DNA of 64,000 nucleotides from Jiulongibacter sp966250325. GTDB lineage: Bacteria > Bacteroidota > Bacteroidia > Cytophagales > Spirosomataceae. The position numbers and the translations under genes were made by a program. Positions 26,301 through 34,574 of this stretch are shown here, one piece after another (the first letter of the stretch is position 1; each line of letters starts with the position of its first letter). The DNA lies in assembly GCA_966250325.1 (NCBI GenBank), contig CBINGY010000005.1, forward strand, positions 74,148 to 138,147. Reading direction: 5' to 3'. The notes under the pieces were generated by a model. That model did not search any database. It was not told the origin of the DNA and saw nothing but the letters and a program-made list of their open reading frames with translations.

Positions 26301-26801
26301 TTAGATTCCCGTCACAGTAAACAGTACATCCATTGTGTAAATGCCCGGCTTGTATTCTACTCCCGGACGAGCCTGATAATCAACCGAGAAGGTGTTGGCA
26401 TTGGACAATGAACTACGTAAACCTGAGGTAATGCCCACGTCACTGTCACTAAGAGGTATGAAACCCGAGTTATTCGAAGCAGATTTCACTGCAAGAATGG
26501 AACTAGGTAAAGGAGTATTCTCACCAGCGTGTGCATCCTTAAAATAGGGACTTCCAGATTTGACACTCACCATCCAGTCCGTGTTTGATCGCACTTCAAA
26601 GCTGGCGGCATTGGTCCTGACAAGCCCATTTTCCAGATCATTGCCATTGGCGAAAAGAAAAGAGGTATTCTGAGTAGTATTTTCGAGCATTCTCATCTCG
26701 GCAGATGGCGAGATGATGATATTTATCCGCTGAGTTACCTGTGCAAAAAGGGCACAATGAGACACTGTAAAAAGAAGTAATGTTAATCCTGACAATTTCA
26801 T
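26301..26801 (-). CDS. Small secreted WxL-like subunit candidate C
   Basis: The 166-residue protein has a signal peptide (MKLSGLTLLLFTVSHCALFAQ). The mature part includes FEVRSNTDWMVSVKSGSPYF and ends YKPGIYTMDVLFTVTGI, sharing both blocks with the neighbours at 21872 and 25189. The middle contains the polar stretch LPSSILAVKSASNNSG, comparable to IPASALRFRRENRTN in candidate B. It is the first subunit-like gene on the minus strand. A -33/-7 pair at 26809-26839 would start its mRNA within a few bases of the ATG. Confidence 0.65.
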   Translation of the reverse strand: MKLSGLTLLLFTVSHCALFAQVTQRINIIISPSAEMRMLENTTQNTSFLFANGNDLENGLVRTNAASFEVRSNTDWMVSVKSGSPYFKDAHAGENTPLPSSILAVKSASNNSGFIPLSDSDVGITSGLRSSLSNANTFSVDYQARPGVEYKPGIYTMDVLFTVTGI

Positions 26802-26808
26802 AGCAGGG

Positions 26809-26839
26809 CTAAGATATAAATTCCTGCCCGAAAACCAAA
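26809..26839 (-). promoter_or_regulatory. Putative promoter of subunit candidate C
   Basis: On the minus strand TTTG (26836-26839) is followed after 19 bases by TATCTTAG (26809-26816), one base off TAnnTTTG. The element ends 7 bases before the ATG, so the leader would be very short. Confidence 0.35.
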
Positions 26840-26847
26840 GAAATGCC

Positions 26848-27822
26848 TTAAATATCCTTTACACAACGAAAGCCTACATGAAACAAGCTGGTTTCCGGAC
26901 TGGAAGAAGACCTGCCAGATACCCGGTATCCATGGCACCAGGTGGGCTCACACAGAAAGGACCCGCCACGCTGTGCTTTCTCTGGTTTGGAGCTACCCGA
27001 AAAGTCTTCAACCACTAGTTCGCGGTAATCGTAGATAAAATTACTGCACCACTCCCATACGTTGCCGCTCATATCGGTTAGTCCCAAAGGAGTTTCACCA
27101 AACTTTCCAACGGGTGATGTTTCCGGATAGCCATCTTCCAGCTTGTTAAACTCTGGGAATATTCCATTCCAGACATTCGCTTTATAACCTTTTGAATCGT
27201 TCAGTTCGTTTCCCCAGGGGTAAATACTTCTGCTGTTTGAGGCATTGCGTGCCGCATGTTCCCACTCAATTTCATGCGGTAGCCGTTTGCCGGCCCATTT
27301 GGCATAGGCTGTGGCATCATTCCAGGAAACCTGGGTAACGGGATGATCATCCGCCGCCTTCGGAAAATCTTTTCCCAAAGGGTATTCCCAGTTGGCTCCA
27401 TCTTTCAGAATCCAGTTTTTAGCGGTACTTTCATGAATGACGCCACCATTTCCAAATCTATCCGCTTCTGTCTGGTATCCTGTAGATTTCACGAACTCTC
27501 TGAACTGCCCTACCGTAACCGGTGATTTGTCCATGAAAAATGGTTTAAGACGAGCCCAGAAAAGGGGCCGCTCGTGGTCAAAACCTTCCTCAGAGCCTAT
27601 GCGTACAATCCCCCCTGGTATAGCAATCATGCCTGGAGGTGCCGCATGATCATTAACTAGTTCCACTTCTTCTACAGGCTCCCTTAGTCCAGCGTAGAGG
27701 ATCGTTGAGGGTAATTCAGCTTTTACAGAAAGCCCGGTTTCTTTCCTTTCCTGGGTAGTACCCGAATCTGGCGAACAGGCTATTATACCGATAAAAAGTG
27801 TAGCCAATAATATATATCTCAT
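26848..27822 (-). CDS. Formylglycine-generating-enzyme-like (SUMF1) lipoprotein
   Basis: The 324-residue protein has a lipoprotein signal (MRYILLATLFIGIIACS) and one FGE-sulfatase domain (~60-324): MIAIPGGIVRIGSEEGFDHERP, KSPVTVGQFREFV, PVTQVSWNDATAYAKWAGKRLP, NVWEWCSNF, and the C-terminal RGGSFLCEPTWCHGYRVSGR. The last block keeps the two cysteines spaced C-x4-C that catalyse Cys-to-formylglycine conversion in true FGEs; most bacterial SUMF1 relatives lack them. It may activate exported sulfatases, though none lies in the window. The ATG at 27822 overlaps the upstream stop as ATGA. Confidence 0.85.
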   Translation of the reverse strand: MRYILLATLFIGIIACSPDSGTTQERKETGLSVKAELPSTILYAGLREPVEEVELVNDHAAPPGMIAIPGGIVRIGSEEGFDHERPLFWARLKPFFMDKSPVTVGQFREFVKSTGYQTEADRFGNGGVIHESTAKNWILKDGANWEYPLGKDFPKAADDHPVTQVSWNDATAYAKWAGKRLPHEIEWEHAARNASNSRSIYPWGNELNDSKGYKANVWNGIFPEFNKLEDGYPETSPVGKFGETPLGLTDMSGNVWEWCSNFIYDYRELVVEDFSGSSKPEKAQRGGSFLCEPTWCHGYRVSGRSSSSPETSLFHVGFRCVKDI

Positions 27823-28607
27823 TGATGCCAATCTTGTATACTTTGAGTCATGGTTCGGTAAACGTTCAGCAGATCTGCGTCTTCTTTGATCAGAAGTTTA
27901 TGCCGGGCGATGGTACTTTCATCATCACGTACTGCCGGGCCGGTCTGTACTTCTGCGGGATGATCAGCAACCATCGCTTTTCTGAAGGTTTCATTTAATA
28001 ACGGCTTCAACAATTCAAAATCTAATCCTTCGTCCTCCATAATTTCCTTTGACAAGGCAAGCAGGTGATTCACAAAGTTACACCCAAATACGGCCGCCAC
28101 ATGAAGAATGCTTCGTTGATGTGAGGAAACGCGGTGAACTGATTTAGAAAGCTTAGCTGAGAGTTTCCAGAGAACTTTCTCTGTCAATTCGTCTTCAGCC
28201 TCCACACAGATTGGCACCTGGCTGAAGTTTAATCGCACCCCTTTACTGAATGTCATAAGCGGATAAATCACCCCCACCCGGGTTTCTCTGTTCTTTTCCA
28301 ATACCGGCAAAAGTGCCGACATGGAGCGGCTGCCACTTGTATGTACCAGAATTACCCGGTCTGGCAAAAGTATTTCAGAGGCAACCCCTGCAATAGCATC
28401 ATCTGAAACCGCTAGTATAAAAATATCGGATCTACTTTGTCTGAAATCAAGGGACGACTGAATCCGAATATCATAGGCATAACCGCTGAGATCACGTGCT
28501 TTTTTAGGATTTCTGGCATATAGTTCGGCCACCTGAATGCTATGCTCCTCGCAAACCTGAATGAGATGCCAGGCAAGATTTCCTGAACCTATGATACTTA
28601 CCGTCAT
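27819..28607 (-). CDS. Rossmann-like and DUF2520 domain protein
   Basis: The 262-residue protein has an N-terminal NAD(P)-binding Rossmann fold (VSIIGSGNLAWHL, residues 3-15; DIFILAVSDDAI) and a helical C-terminal DUF2520 domain (residues ~125-260; HVAAVFGCNFVNHLLAL, TGPAVRDD). The fold is that of ketopantoate reductase and F420-dependent oxidoreductase relatives, but the reaction of the DUF2520 group is not known. It overlaps the FGE-like gene by 4 bases and is translated first. Confidence 0.88.
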   Translation of the reverse strand: MTVSIIGSGNLAWHLIQVCEEHSIQVAELYARNPKKARDLSGYAYDIRIQSSLDFRQSRSDIFILAVSDDAIAGVASEILLPDRVILVHTSGSRSMSALLPVLEKNRETRVGVIYPLMTFSKGVRLNFSQVPICVEAEDELTEKVLWKLSAKLSKSVHRVSSHQRSILHVAAVFGCNFVNHLLALSKEIMEDEGLDFELLKPLLNETFRKAMVADHPAEVQTGPAVRDDESTIARHKLLIKEDADLLNVYRTMTQSIQDWHQ

Positions 28608-28698
28608 TTGATCGTATTGTAGAGCTGGTTAATCGAAAACTTGAAATATTAAGCCACAATTTAGGTAGATTGACAATTAATTCAACCTATTGACTTTA

Positions 28699-29718
28699 AT
28701 GAAAACTTTACTAATTGGCCTATGCTGCCTGCTAAGTTGTTCTGTATTTTCCCAGGTAAACACCAATAAATCTGTTCTGACGGCTGCTCAGGCATTTTTA
28801 AGTACGCTGGATTCTGAGCAAAAAGCAGCAGCCCGGTTTGACTTATCCAGCGATGAACGTTATCGATGGTTCTTTACACCGGTACCCAGAAAGGGTCTGG
28901 ATTTCCGAAAACTGAACGATGAACAGAAACGGCAGGCCCGTGAGCTACTTCATGAATCACTAAGTGAGCAAGGCGAAGAAACTGCCTTGTCTATCATGCA
29001 GCTCGAAAGTGTGCTTCATGTCATGGAAAAGCACCCGGCTAACAGTGATCACCGTGACCCCCAGAAATATTATTTTTCCATTTTTGGAACTCCCTCGAAG
29101 AATGAAGCCTGGGGCTGGAGAATTGAAGGACATCATTTGTCGCTTAATTATACCTCGCTCGATGGGAAAATCAATTCTGCTACTCCTTTATTTTTCGGTA
29201 CAAATCCGGCACGGGTACCTGCCGGAATGCCTCAGCCGGAAGGCACAGAAGTGCTGAGGAAAGAAACAGAAATGGGTTTTGACTTTTTAGCTTCGCTCAC
29301 TCCTGAACAAAAAAGCCTGGCTAAAATCAACGAAAAATCGCCCTATGAAATAGTCACCACAAATAATAAGGATGCCGAAATAAACCAATCGGAAGGTCTG
29401 CCCTACCCGGCCATGAATGTAGACCAGCAGAAAAAACTCATGGAAATGCTCACCTATTATGTAAGAAGGGCTCCCAATGGCTTCAGCAAAGAGCTGTTGG
29501 AGAAAATTGAGTCGGCTGGTTTGAATACACTTCATTTTGTCTGGATGGGTGGTGAAGAATGGGGTCAGGGCCATTATTACCGCATACATAATCCGGTAAT
29601 ACTTATAGAATATGACTGCACCCAAAACAAGGCCAACCATGTTCATACCGTGGTGCGGGATCTCTCCAACGACTGGGGAGGTGATGCTATAGCCGAGCAC
29701 ATCAAAAATGACCACTAA
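28699..29718 (+). CDS. Secreted DUF3500 domain protein
   Basis: The 339-residue product has a signal peptide (MKTLLIGLCCLLSCSVFSQ) and a DUF3500 domain over most of its length, recognised by FLSTLDSEQKAAARFDL, RWFFTPVPRKGLDF, WGWRIEGHHLSLNYT and the closing HYYRIHNPVILIEYDCTQNKANHVHTVVRD. The function of this family is not established. The ATG at 28699 gives a better signal peptide than the TTG at 28690. It is followed by a secreted hydrolase gene. Confidence 0.88.
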   Translation: MKTLLIGLCCLLSCSVFSQVNTNKSVLTAAQAFLSTLDSEQKAAARFDLSSDERYRWFFTPVPRKGLDFRKLNDEQKRQARELLHESLSEQGEETALSIMQLESVLHVMEKHPANSDHRDPQKYYFSIFGTPSKNEAWGWRIEGHHLSLNYTSLDGKINSATPLFFGTNPARVPAGMPQPEGTEVLRKETEMGFDFLASLTPEQKSLAKINEKSPYEIVTTNNKDAEINQSEGLPYPAMNVDQQKKLMEMLTYYVRRAPNGFSKELLEKIESAGLNTLHFVWMGGEEWGQGHYYRIHNPVILIEYDCTQNKANHVHTVVRDLSNDWGGDAIAEHIKNDH

Positions 29719-29773
29719 GGGCAACTTCCCTTTACTATTTGGTGTTAATCACTGCAAATAACCTTTACTGACT

Positions 29774-30637
29774 ATGAAACTACTTTTTCAGTCTTTCGTT
29801 TTTATGGGGATACTCCTCCCCTGGTTTACGCTCCGCAACCAGCCGTTGAAATCCTCCGAAATTACTATTTGCCACGGTGCTCAACCCACATCCATGAATG
29901 ATTTCGTGGCAGATCCTGAATTTGTAAAGATGCACCCCAGCCCAATATTCATTGATTTTAAGGGATTGGGGCAAGAAATAAAATATAATACGCCAGATGG
30001 CACTCAGGCTGGTGGCTATTTGATCAAATCAAAAAAGAAATCGGATAAATGGCTTTTTGTGTACCAGGAGTGGTGGGGACTCAATGACCACATTCGTGCG
30101 GAAGCGGATAAATTTTACAATGACTTGGGCGGCAATGTCAACGTGCTGGCCCTGGATATGTACGATGGAAAAGTAGCCTCAGACCCGGCTGAAGCAGGAA
30201 AACTGATGCAGGGAGCCAACCAGGAAAGACTCGCGAGTATTATCAAAGGTGGTTACCTTCTGGCTGGAAGTAAAGCAAAAGTAGCCAGCGTGGGCTGGTG
30301 TTTCGGTGGAGGCCTTTCGCTGAAATCTGCCATTGCGGGCGGAAGCAATAACGTAGGTTCTGTGATGTACTATGGAATGCCTGTGCAGGATGTGGAGCAG
30401 CTAAAAACCCTTACATCAGATGTTTTGGGACTTTTTGCCACTGAAAAATGGATCAGCAAGGAAGTGGTGGAGGAGTTTGCTGCAAACATGAAAAAGGCAG
30501 ACAAAAAACTCACTTACAAGATTTTCCCGGGCGTTCACGGTTTTGCCAATCCGAGCAATCCAAACTACGATGCCGAAAACACCAAAATTGCCTACGGAAT
30601 GGCTCTGGATTACCTGAAAGAAAAATTCAAAGTATAA
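29774..30637 (+). CDS. Secreted dienelactone-hydrolase family alpha/beta hydrolase
   Basis: The 287-residue protein has an N-terminal hydrophobic signal (residues ~1-20). The hydrolase domain shows VYQEWWGLNDHIRAEADKF (oxyanion region), the nucleophile elbow GWCFGGG with Cys in place of Ser, and the catalytic His in VHGFANPSN. The acid is less clear: the usual Asp site reads FATEKWISKE, so Glu may serve. Substrate unknown. It shares direction with the DUF3500 gene, 55 bases apart, and is followed by a terminator. Confidence 0.87.
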   Translation: MKLLFQSFVFMGILLPWFTLRNQPLKSSEITICHGAQPTSMNDFVADPEFVKMHPSPIFIDFKGLGQEIKYNTPDGTQAGGYLIKSKKKSDKWLFVYQEWWGLNDHIRAEADKFYNDLGGNVNVLALDMYDGKVASDPAEAGKLMQGANQERLASIIKGGYLLAGSKAKVASVGWCFGGGLSLKSAIAGGSNNVGSVMYYGMPVQDVEQLKTLTSDVLGLFATEKWISKEVVEEFAANMKKADKKLTYKIFPGVHGFANPSNPNYDAENTKIAYGMALDYLKEKFKV

Positions 30638-30660
30638 GCTGATTGACTCGCAAGTTTTGA

Positions 30661-30695
30661 AGAGCCGTTTCCAACACCAGAAATGGCTCTTTTTT
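30661..30695 (+). terminator. Rho-independent terminator after the dienelactone hydrolase gene
   Basis: AGAGCCGTTTC pairs with GAAATGGCTCT (one G-U) around a 9-base loop and is followed by TTTTT. Confidence 0.85.
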
Positions 30696-30702
30696 CATTG
30701 AA

Positions 30703-31692
30703 TCATTGAGATAGGTTCACTCCCAAAATCGAATCGAGCCAGCCAAAAATCTCCTTTCGCTGCGTTTCGGTGGAAATGCTCAAATCCTGTACACACATGA
30801 ATTTTGCTGAAGGATCTGCTCCACAGGCAGCGATCTTTTTTGTGATATAATCAGATTGCCGACCGGCGGGCTGCAGGTAAATCAGCTCTGAATGGTTCTG
30901 AGAAACCGCCGTTCGTTCTTCCAGACACAGATGGTAAGACAGTGAGCAGGGATTGAACTGATCTGGGTGGCGGAAACGGTAACTGATATTATGTTCCAAA
31001 AGCTCCGGATGATCCTCGAAAAATTGCTCCATTATGACCCGGGAAACGGAATATGGAGTGTGCTCAAAAATGAAATACCTGAAAATAAACCCGGCTTTCC
31101 TTGCTGCGTTCCATTGACCCAAATGAAAGGAGGCTCTTCGTTTTCTGGCTGGCATAAGTACCCTGTGCCAAAGCAAATGAAAAACGGGAGCCACACTCCA
31201 TTTTCCCCGAAGCACCAGTTTCCCGTCCTGAATCCAATCGGCGGGAGTCAATGGCTTAACAATAAAGAAGTCATCGTTGAAATAGACAAACTTTTCTGCT
31301 ATACCGGGAATCCGCCAGAGCATACTTTCTATAGCACGGCTGTTAAAAACCGGTAGTTTATATTCAAATCCTTTGAACAATTCCTTGTGATCCACAAATC
31401 TCACATCAGAAAGTCTTTCGGGAAAATAATGAGAAATCACTGGCTCTATGTCAGGCCTCTGGCCATCAGTAACTATGTAAATGTGACGAATGAAGGGGGC
31501 GAATTTGAGGATAGATAGGAGGCAGTATTTAATCTCACCGCTGGCATCAAACCGGCTAGGAATTACATTGGGAGAAACACCGACATCCTCTTTACCAATA
31601 TAGAACGCAATCTTTTTCTTCTGAGCCTCATCCCGGCCATCTACCCAGGTGATGACTGCGTCCAGAATTTCGTTTGATTGAGCCTTCGTCAT
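30703..31692 (-). CDS. Stealth family sugar-phosphate transferase
   Basis: The 329-residue protein carries the conserved regions of Stealth proteins, which transfer hexose-1-phosphate in capsule or cell-wall glycans: CR1 DAVITWVDGRDE near the N-terminus, CR2 with RFDASGEIKYCLLSILKFAP and HIYIVTDGQRP, and FVYFNDDFFIVKPL (~residues 135-150). C-terminal conserved regions are weaker. I chose ATG 31692 over 31713 because a TACTTTTG -7 element at 31697-31704 overlaps the longer start. That leaves practically no 5' leader. Two glycosyltransferases are divergent from it. Confidence 0.85.
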   Translation of the reverse strand: MTKAQSNEILDAVITWVDGRDEAQKKKIAFYIGKEDVGVSPNVIPSRFDASGEIKYCLLSILKFAPFIRHIYIVTDGQRPDIEPVISHYFPERLSDVRFVDHKELFKGFEYKLPVFNSRAIESMLWRIPGIAEKFVYFNDDFFIVKPLTPADWIQDGKLVLRGKWSVAPVFHLLWHRVLMPARKRRASFHLGQWNAARKAGFIFRYFIFEHTPYSVSRVIMEQFFEDHPELLEHNISYRFRHPDQFNPCSLSYHLCLEERTAVSQNHSELIYLQPAGRQSDYITKKIAACGADPSAKFMCVQDLSISTETQRKEIFGWLDSILGVNLSQ

Positions 31693-31696
31693 GTGG

Positions 31697-31704
31697 CAAA
31701 AGTA
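31697..31704 (-). promoter_or_regulatory. -7 element of the Stealth gene
   Basis: Minus-strand TACTTTTG is an exact consensus match ending 4 bases before the ATG at 31692, which predicts a leaderless or nearly leaderless mRNA. Confidence 0.45.
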
Positions 31705-31735
31705 GCCATACATTTCTTTTCAACCACAATACCCG

Positions 31736-31743
31736 TACTTTTG
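31736..31743 (+). promoter_or_regulatory. -7 element of the glycosyltransferase gene at 31763
   Basis: TACTTTTG matches TAnnTTTG exactly, 19 bases before the ATG. It is divergent from the Stealth-gene element. Confidence 0.5.
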
Positions 31744-31762
31744 CATCAAGCAAAATCAATGT

Positions 31763-32611
31763 ATGCCGGCAGTCAGTAAAAAGAAAATTGCGGTGATCAC
31801 CATGGCCAGAAATGACGATTTCTTCCTTACCCGCTGGATCAGCTATTACGGTCCGCTGTTGGGAGAAGAGAACCTGTACATTTTTCTGGATGGAGAAGAC
31901 CAGCCCCTGCCTGCCAATGCAGGTAAAGTGAATATAAAACACGAAAAACGGGTAGCCGAGCACGTGGTAGCGGCTGAAAAACGAAGGTTAGGCTTTCTCT
32001 CAGATGTGGCCGCAGATTTACTGAAGCGATACGATATCATTATCGGAGTAGACGCGGATGAGTTTGTGGTGGTTGATCCTTCAACTGGAAAATCTTTGGC
32101 CGAGTATCTGAGTGAAATTACTATTAAAGACTCCGTTTCAGGTTTAGGAATTGACGTGGGACAGCATCTGGAGCTGGAGGAGGTTTTAGACAAAACGAAG
32201 CCATTTCTTGTACAAAGAGAATATGCTTTACTATCAACTCGATACACGAAGCCCTCGGTCATTTCAAAGCCGGTTCGTTGGGGTTCAGGCTTTCATCGGG
32301 TTCGGGGACATAATTTTCACATTGACCCTAATTTGTATCTATTTCACTTTGGATCAGTGGATTATCAGATGATTCTGGAACGATTTCAGGACAAAGATCG
32401 CATGGCAACTGGCAGGGAAGGACATATCAAGAAACGGGCTTACACCATGACTATAATCACAGGTAAAGTGGCCAAGGAAGGTGACAAATGGCTGTCGCTG
32501 GCCCGTAAACTTCAAACCTTTGTTCGCCCACCTTATGCACTGAATAAGCCCGCCATGCTGGGCTGGAATCTGGTGGTGAAAATTCCTGAAAGATTCAAAA
32601 ATATAGTTTAG
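31763..32611 (+). CDS. Glycosyltransferase, Glyco_tranf_2_4 / GT92-like
   Basis: The 282-residue protein starts with KIAVITMARNDDFFLTRWISYY, the pattern of GT2_4/DUF23-type transferases in which the substrate-binding Asp is in NDDFFL. The metal motif DxD is IIGVDADEFVVVD (~residues 92-104). A C-terminal block HNFHIDPNLYLFHFGSVDY adds the typical His. It probably modifies a surface polysaccharide together with the neighbouring GT2 and Stealth enzymes. The next gene starts 1 base after the stop. Confidence 0.8.
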   Translation: MPAVSKKKIAVITMARNDDFFLTRWISYYGPLLGEENLYIFLDGEDQPLPANAGKVNIKHEKRVAEHVVAAEKRRLGFLSDVAADLLKRYDIIIGVDADEFVVVDPSTGKSLAEYLSEITIKDSVSGLGIDVGQHLELEEVLDKTKPFLVQREYALLSTRYTKPSVISKPVRWGSGFHRVRGHNFHIDPNLYLFHFGSVDYQMILERFQDKDRMATGREGHIKKRAYTMTIITGKVAKEGDKWLSLARKLQTFVRPPYALNKPAMLGWNLVVKIPERFKNIV

Positions 32612-32612
32612 A

Positions 32613-33527
32613 ATGAGTCAGGTAGCCACCATTATCGTCACTTTTAACGGAGCCCGATGGATAGAAAAATGCCTGCAAAGCCTGCTGGAAAGCACCCTGC
32701 AATCGCAAATAATTCTTGTTGATAACAATTCCACCGACGGAACGGTCGAACTGATTAAGCCTTTCCTGGAAAAAATACTCTTCATTCAGTCAGATAGTAA
32801 CTTAGGTTTTGGTGCCGCCAATAATATAGGAATTCAGAAGGCGATAGAATTGAGAGCCAAATATGTCTTTCTGCTCAACCAGGATGCCTATGTGAGAAAA
32901 GATTGTCTGGAAAAGTTATTCCATACCGGGGAGGATTTTCCAGAGTTTGGTATCCTAAGTCCAGTTCAGTTAAGTGGAGATGGAATTGAGCCGGATGTCA
33001 CTTTCAAAAATCAGCTGTCGCGTACAGTTAAAAGTTTTCCGGAGATTACATTTTTTGAGGAGTCAGTTTCTGATGAAATAATCAAGCCACTTCCTGCCAG
33101 ATTTGTTGGAGCAGCCTCCTGGTTTATTCCGATAAATACAGTTAAGAAAGTAGGGCTTTTTCATCCGGTTTTTTACCATTATGGTGAGGATAATAACTAT
33201 GCTGCCCGTATTCAATATTTCGGATACCAGATAGGTGTGCTTTCAGACACCGCTGTCATTCATGACAGGGAGCAACGAAAGGATTTGAGCAAATTTTTGC
33301 CTGTGAAACTGAGAACCTTCCCGTTGCATTTGCTTTTAGATATTCGAAAACCTTTGCCCATTGCCTGGTTGACGGGCTTTTATCAATTGATGCGGATAAA
33401 AAGTAAACTGAAGAACCTGGGAAATTCAGACTACGAATCAGCTTATACCGAGGGCAGGAGATGGTTTTTCAAAAGATTGGAGGAGGTCAAAAAGCTACGA
33501 AGGGAATTTAAAAGTCTGTACTCTTAA
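32613..33527 (+). CDS. Family 2 glycosyltransferase (rhamnosyltransferase-like)
   Basis: The 304-residue GT-A enzyme begins VATIIVTFNGARWIEKCLQS, has ILVDNNSTDGTVEL, NLGFGAANNIGI and VFLLNQDAYV (metal site, N-Q-D), and the acceptor-side block FHPVFYHYGEDNNYAARI. The layout matches WbbL/RfbF-like rhamnosyltransferases, though sugar specificity cannot be read. It is co-transcribed with the upstream glycosyltransferase (1-base gap). Confidence 0.88.
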   Translation: MSQVATIIVTFNGARWIEKCLQSLLESTLQSQIILVDNNSTDGTVELIKPFLEKILFIQSDSNLGFGAANNIGIQKAIELRAKYVFLLNQDAYVRKDCLEKLFHTGEDFPEFGILSPVQLSGDGIEPDVTFKNQLSRTVKSFPEITFFEESVSDEIIKPLPARFVGAASWFIPINTVKKVGLFHPVFYHYGEDNNYAARIQYFGYQIGVLSDTAVIHDREQRKDLSKFLPVKLRTFPLHLLLDIRKPLPIAWLTGFYQLMRIKSKLKNLGNSDYESAYTEGRRWFFKRLEEVKKLRREFKSLYS

Positions 33528-33608
33528 GGATAGCTTTGATTCCTTAAGATTTGAGTTTGAAAAGTTCAATACATTAGAATATCTTTAAAATAACGTATCC
33601 CGAGAAAG

Positions 33609-34184
33609 ATGGATATTCCACAAAAAGTATATTTGACAGAGGAAGAATATCTCATAGCAGAAAGAAATGCTCCTGAAAAGCATGAATTCTATCGCGGAGA
33701 GGTTTTTGCTATGGCCGGAGCTAGCATCCCTCACAATCAGATTTTTGCCAATACCTTTATTAGCATTGGATCAAGAATAAAGGGTAAAGGATGTGAGACT
33801 TTTGGAAGTGATTTGCGAATTCATATTCCTTTAAACTCACTTTACACGTATCCAGACATCAGTGTTATTTGCGGCAAAATAGAAACCACTGATAGTCAAA
33901 AAGATACCGTTACAAATCCAACTGTATTGATCGAAATTGTAAGTGAAAGCACCAAAGACTATGATCGGGGATCTAAATTCATGCTCTATCGTGACATTGA
34001 ATCACTCCAGGAATATATTCTAATTGATTCTACTGGAAATGTTCATATTGAAAAATTTGCCCGCCAAAAGGATGATAGCTGGCTTTTGACAGAAATCAAA
34101 GCTTTAGGAGAAACACTAGGCTTAGACTCTCTGAGTCTTGAAATACCGGTTTCGGAGATTTATGAAGGGGTGTATGATTTATAA
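33609..34184 (+). CDS. Uma2 family (DUF820) putative restriction-endonuclease-fold protein
   Basis: The 191-residue protein shows the Uma2 pattern: YLTEEEYLIAERNAPEKHEFYRGEV at the N-terminus, SIPHNQIFANTFISIGSRIKG, then a PD-(D/E)xK-like core of GSDLRIHIP, YPDISVICG and VLIEIVSEST...DYDRGSKF. The family is abundant in cyanobacteria and Bacteroidota and its biological role is unknown; links to mobile DNA have been suggested. Its 3' end overlaps the convergent HEPN gene by 6 bases. Confidence 0.85.
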   Translation: MDIPQKVYLTEEEYLIAERNAPEKHEFYRGEVFAMAGASIPHNQIFANTFISIGSRIKGKGCETFGSDLRIHIPLNSLYTYPDISVICGKIETTDSQKDTVTNPTVLIEIVSESTKDYDRGSKFMLYRDIESLQEYILIDSTGNVHIEKFARQKDDSWLLTEIKALGETLGLDSLSLEIPVSEIYEGVYDL

Positions 34185-34574
34185 ATAGTAGCCTTCCAAT
34201 TTCTCTTTGACCATTTCAAAAAAGTCCTTTGCCAATGAAAAGGTCTTTTCCACATCTTCGTCTTCCAGGTTATAACTTATATCGTAGTCGCCATGAAGTC
34301 TCATTTGATATACCTGAGAGATCATTTTTGAATACTCCGATGGTATTTCAGCGGTTTTAATAAAATGAAGATTAAATTGCGTTATTGTACCAGCATGGGT
34401 AAGGCCAGACTCTATACCTTTGGTGAGTAATAGTGCACATAACCCATAAAAAATTGAATAGTACGCCCTGTTAACCGAAGAGATATGCCAGTCGTGCTGC
34501 AGGTCATTTTCTGAAGAATCTAGAGCCTCTTCAGCTCTCAGATAGAAATTTCTGATTTTTTCATCTTTGGTCAT
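34179..34574 (-). CDS. HEPN domain protein (UPF0332-like), likely toxin of an MNT-HEPN pair
   Basis: The 131-residue all-helical protein matches UPF0332/HEPN: SSVNRAYYSIFYGLCALL (residues ~34-51), GLTHAGTITQFNLHFIK and VYQMRLHGDYDISY. HEPN proteins are often RNases or targets of AMPylation by a partner nucleotidyltransferase. The classical R-x4-6-H motif is not obvious; the RLHGDY segment is the nearest match. It is translated after the MNT gene, with a 4-base overlap. Confidence 0.82.
   Translation of the reverse strand: MTKDEKIRNFYLRAEEALDSSENDLQHDWHISSVNRAYYSIFYGLCALLLTKGIESGLTHAGTITQFNLHFIKTAEIPSEYSKMISQVYQMRLHGDYDISYNLEDEDVEKTFSLAKDFFEMVKEKLEGYYL

Noticed and set aside
26123..26320. Small plus-strand frame in the 25687-26300 gap
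   Set aside because: A/T-rich, runs into the 26301 gene on the other strand, and shows no signal peptide or motif.
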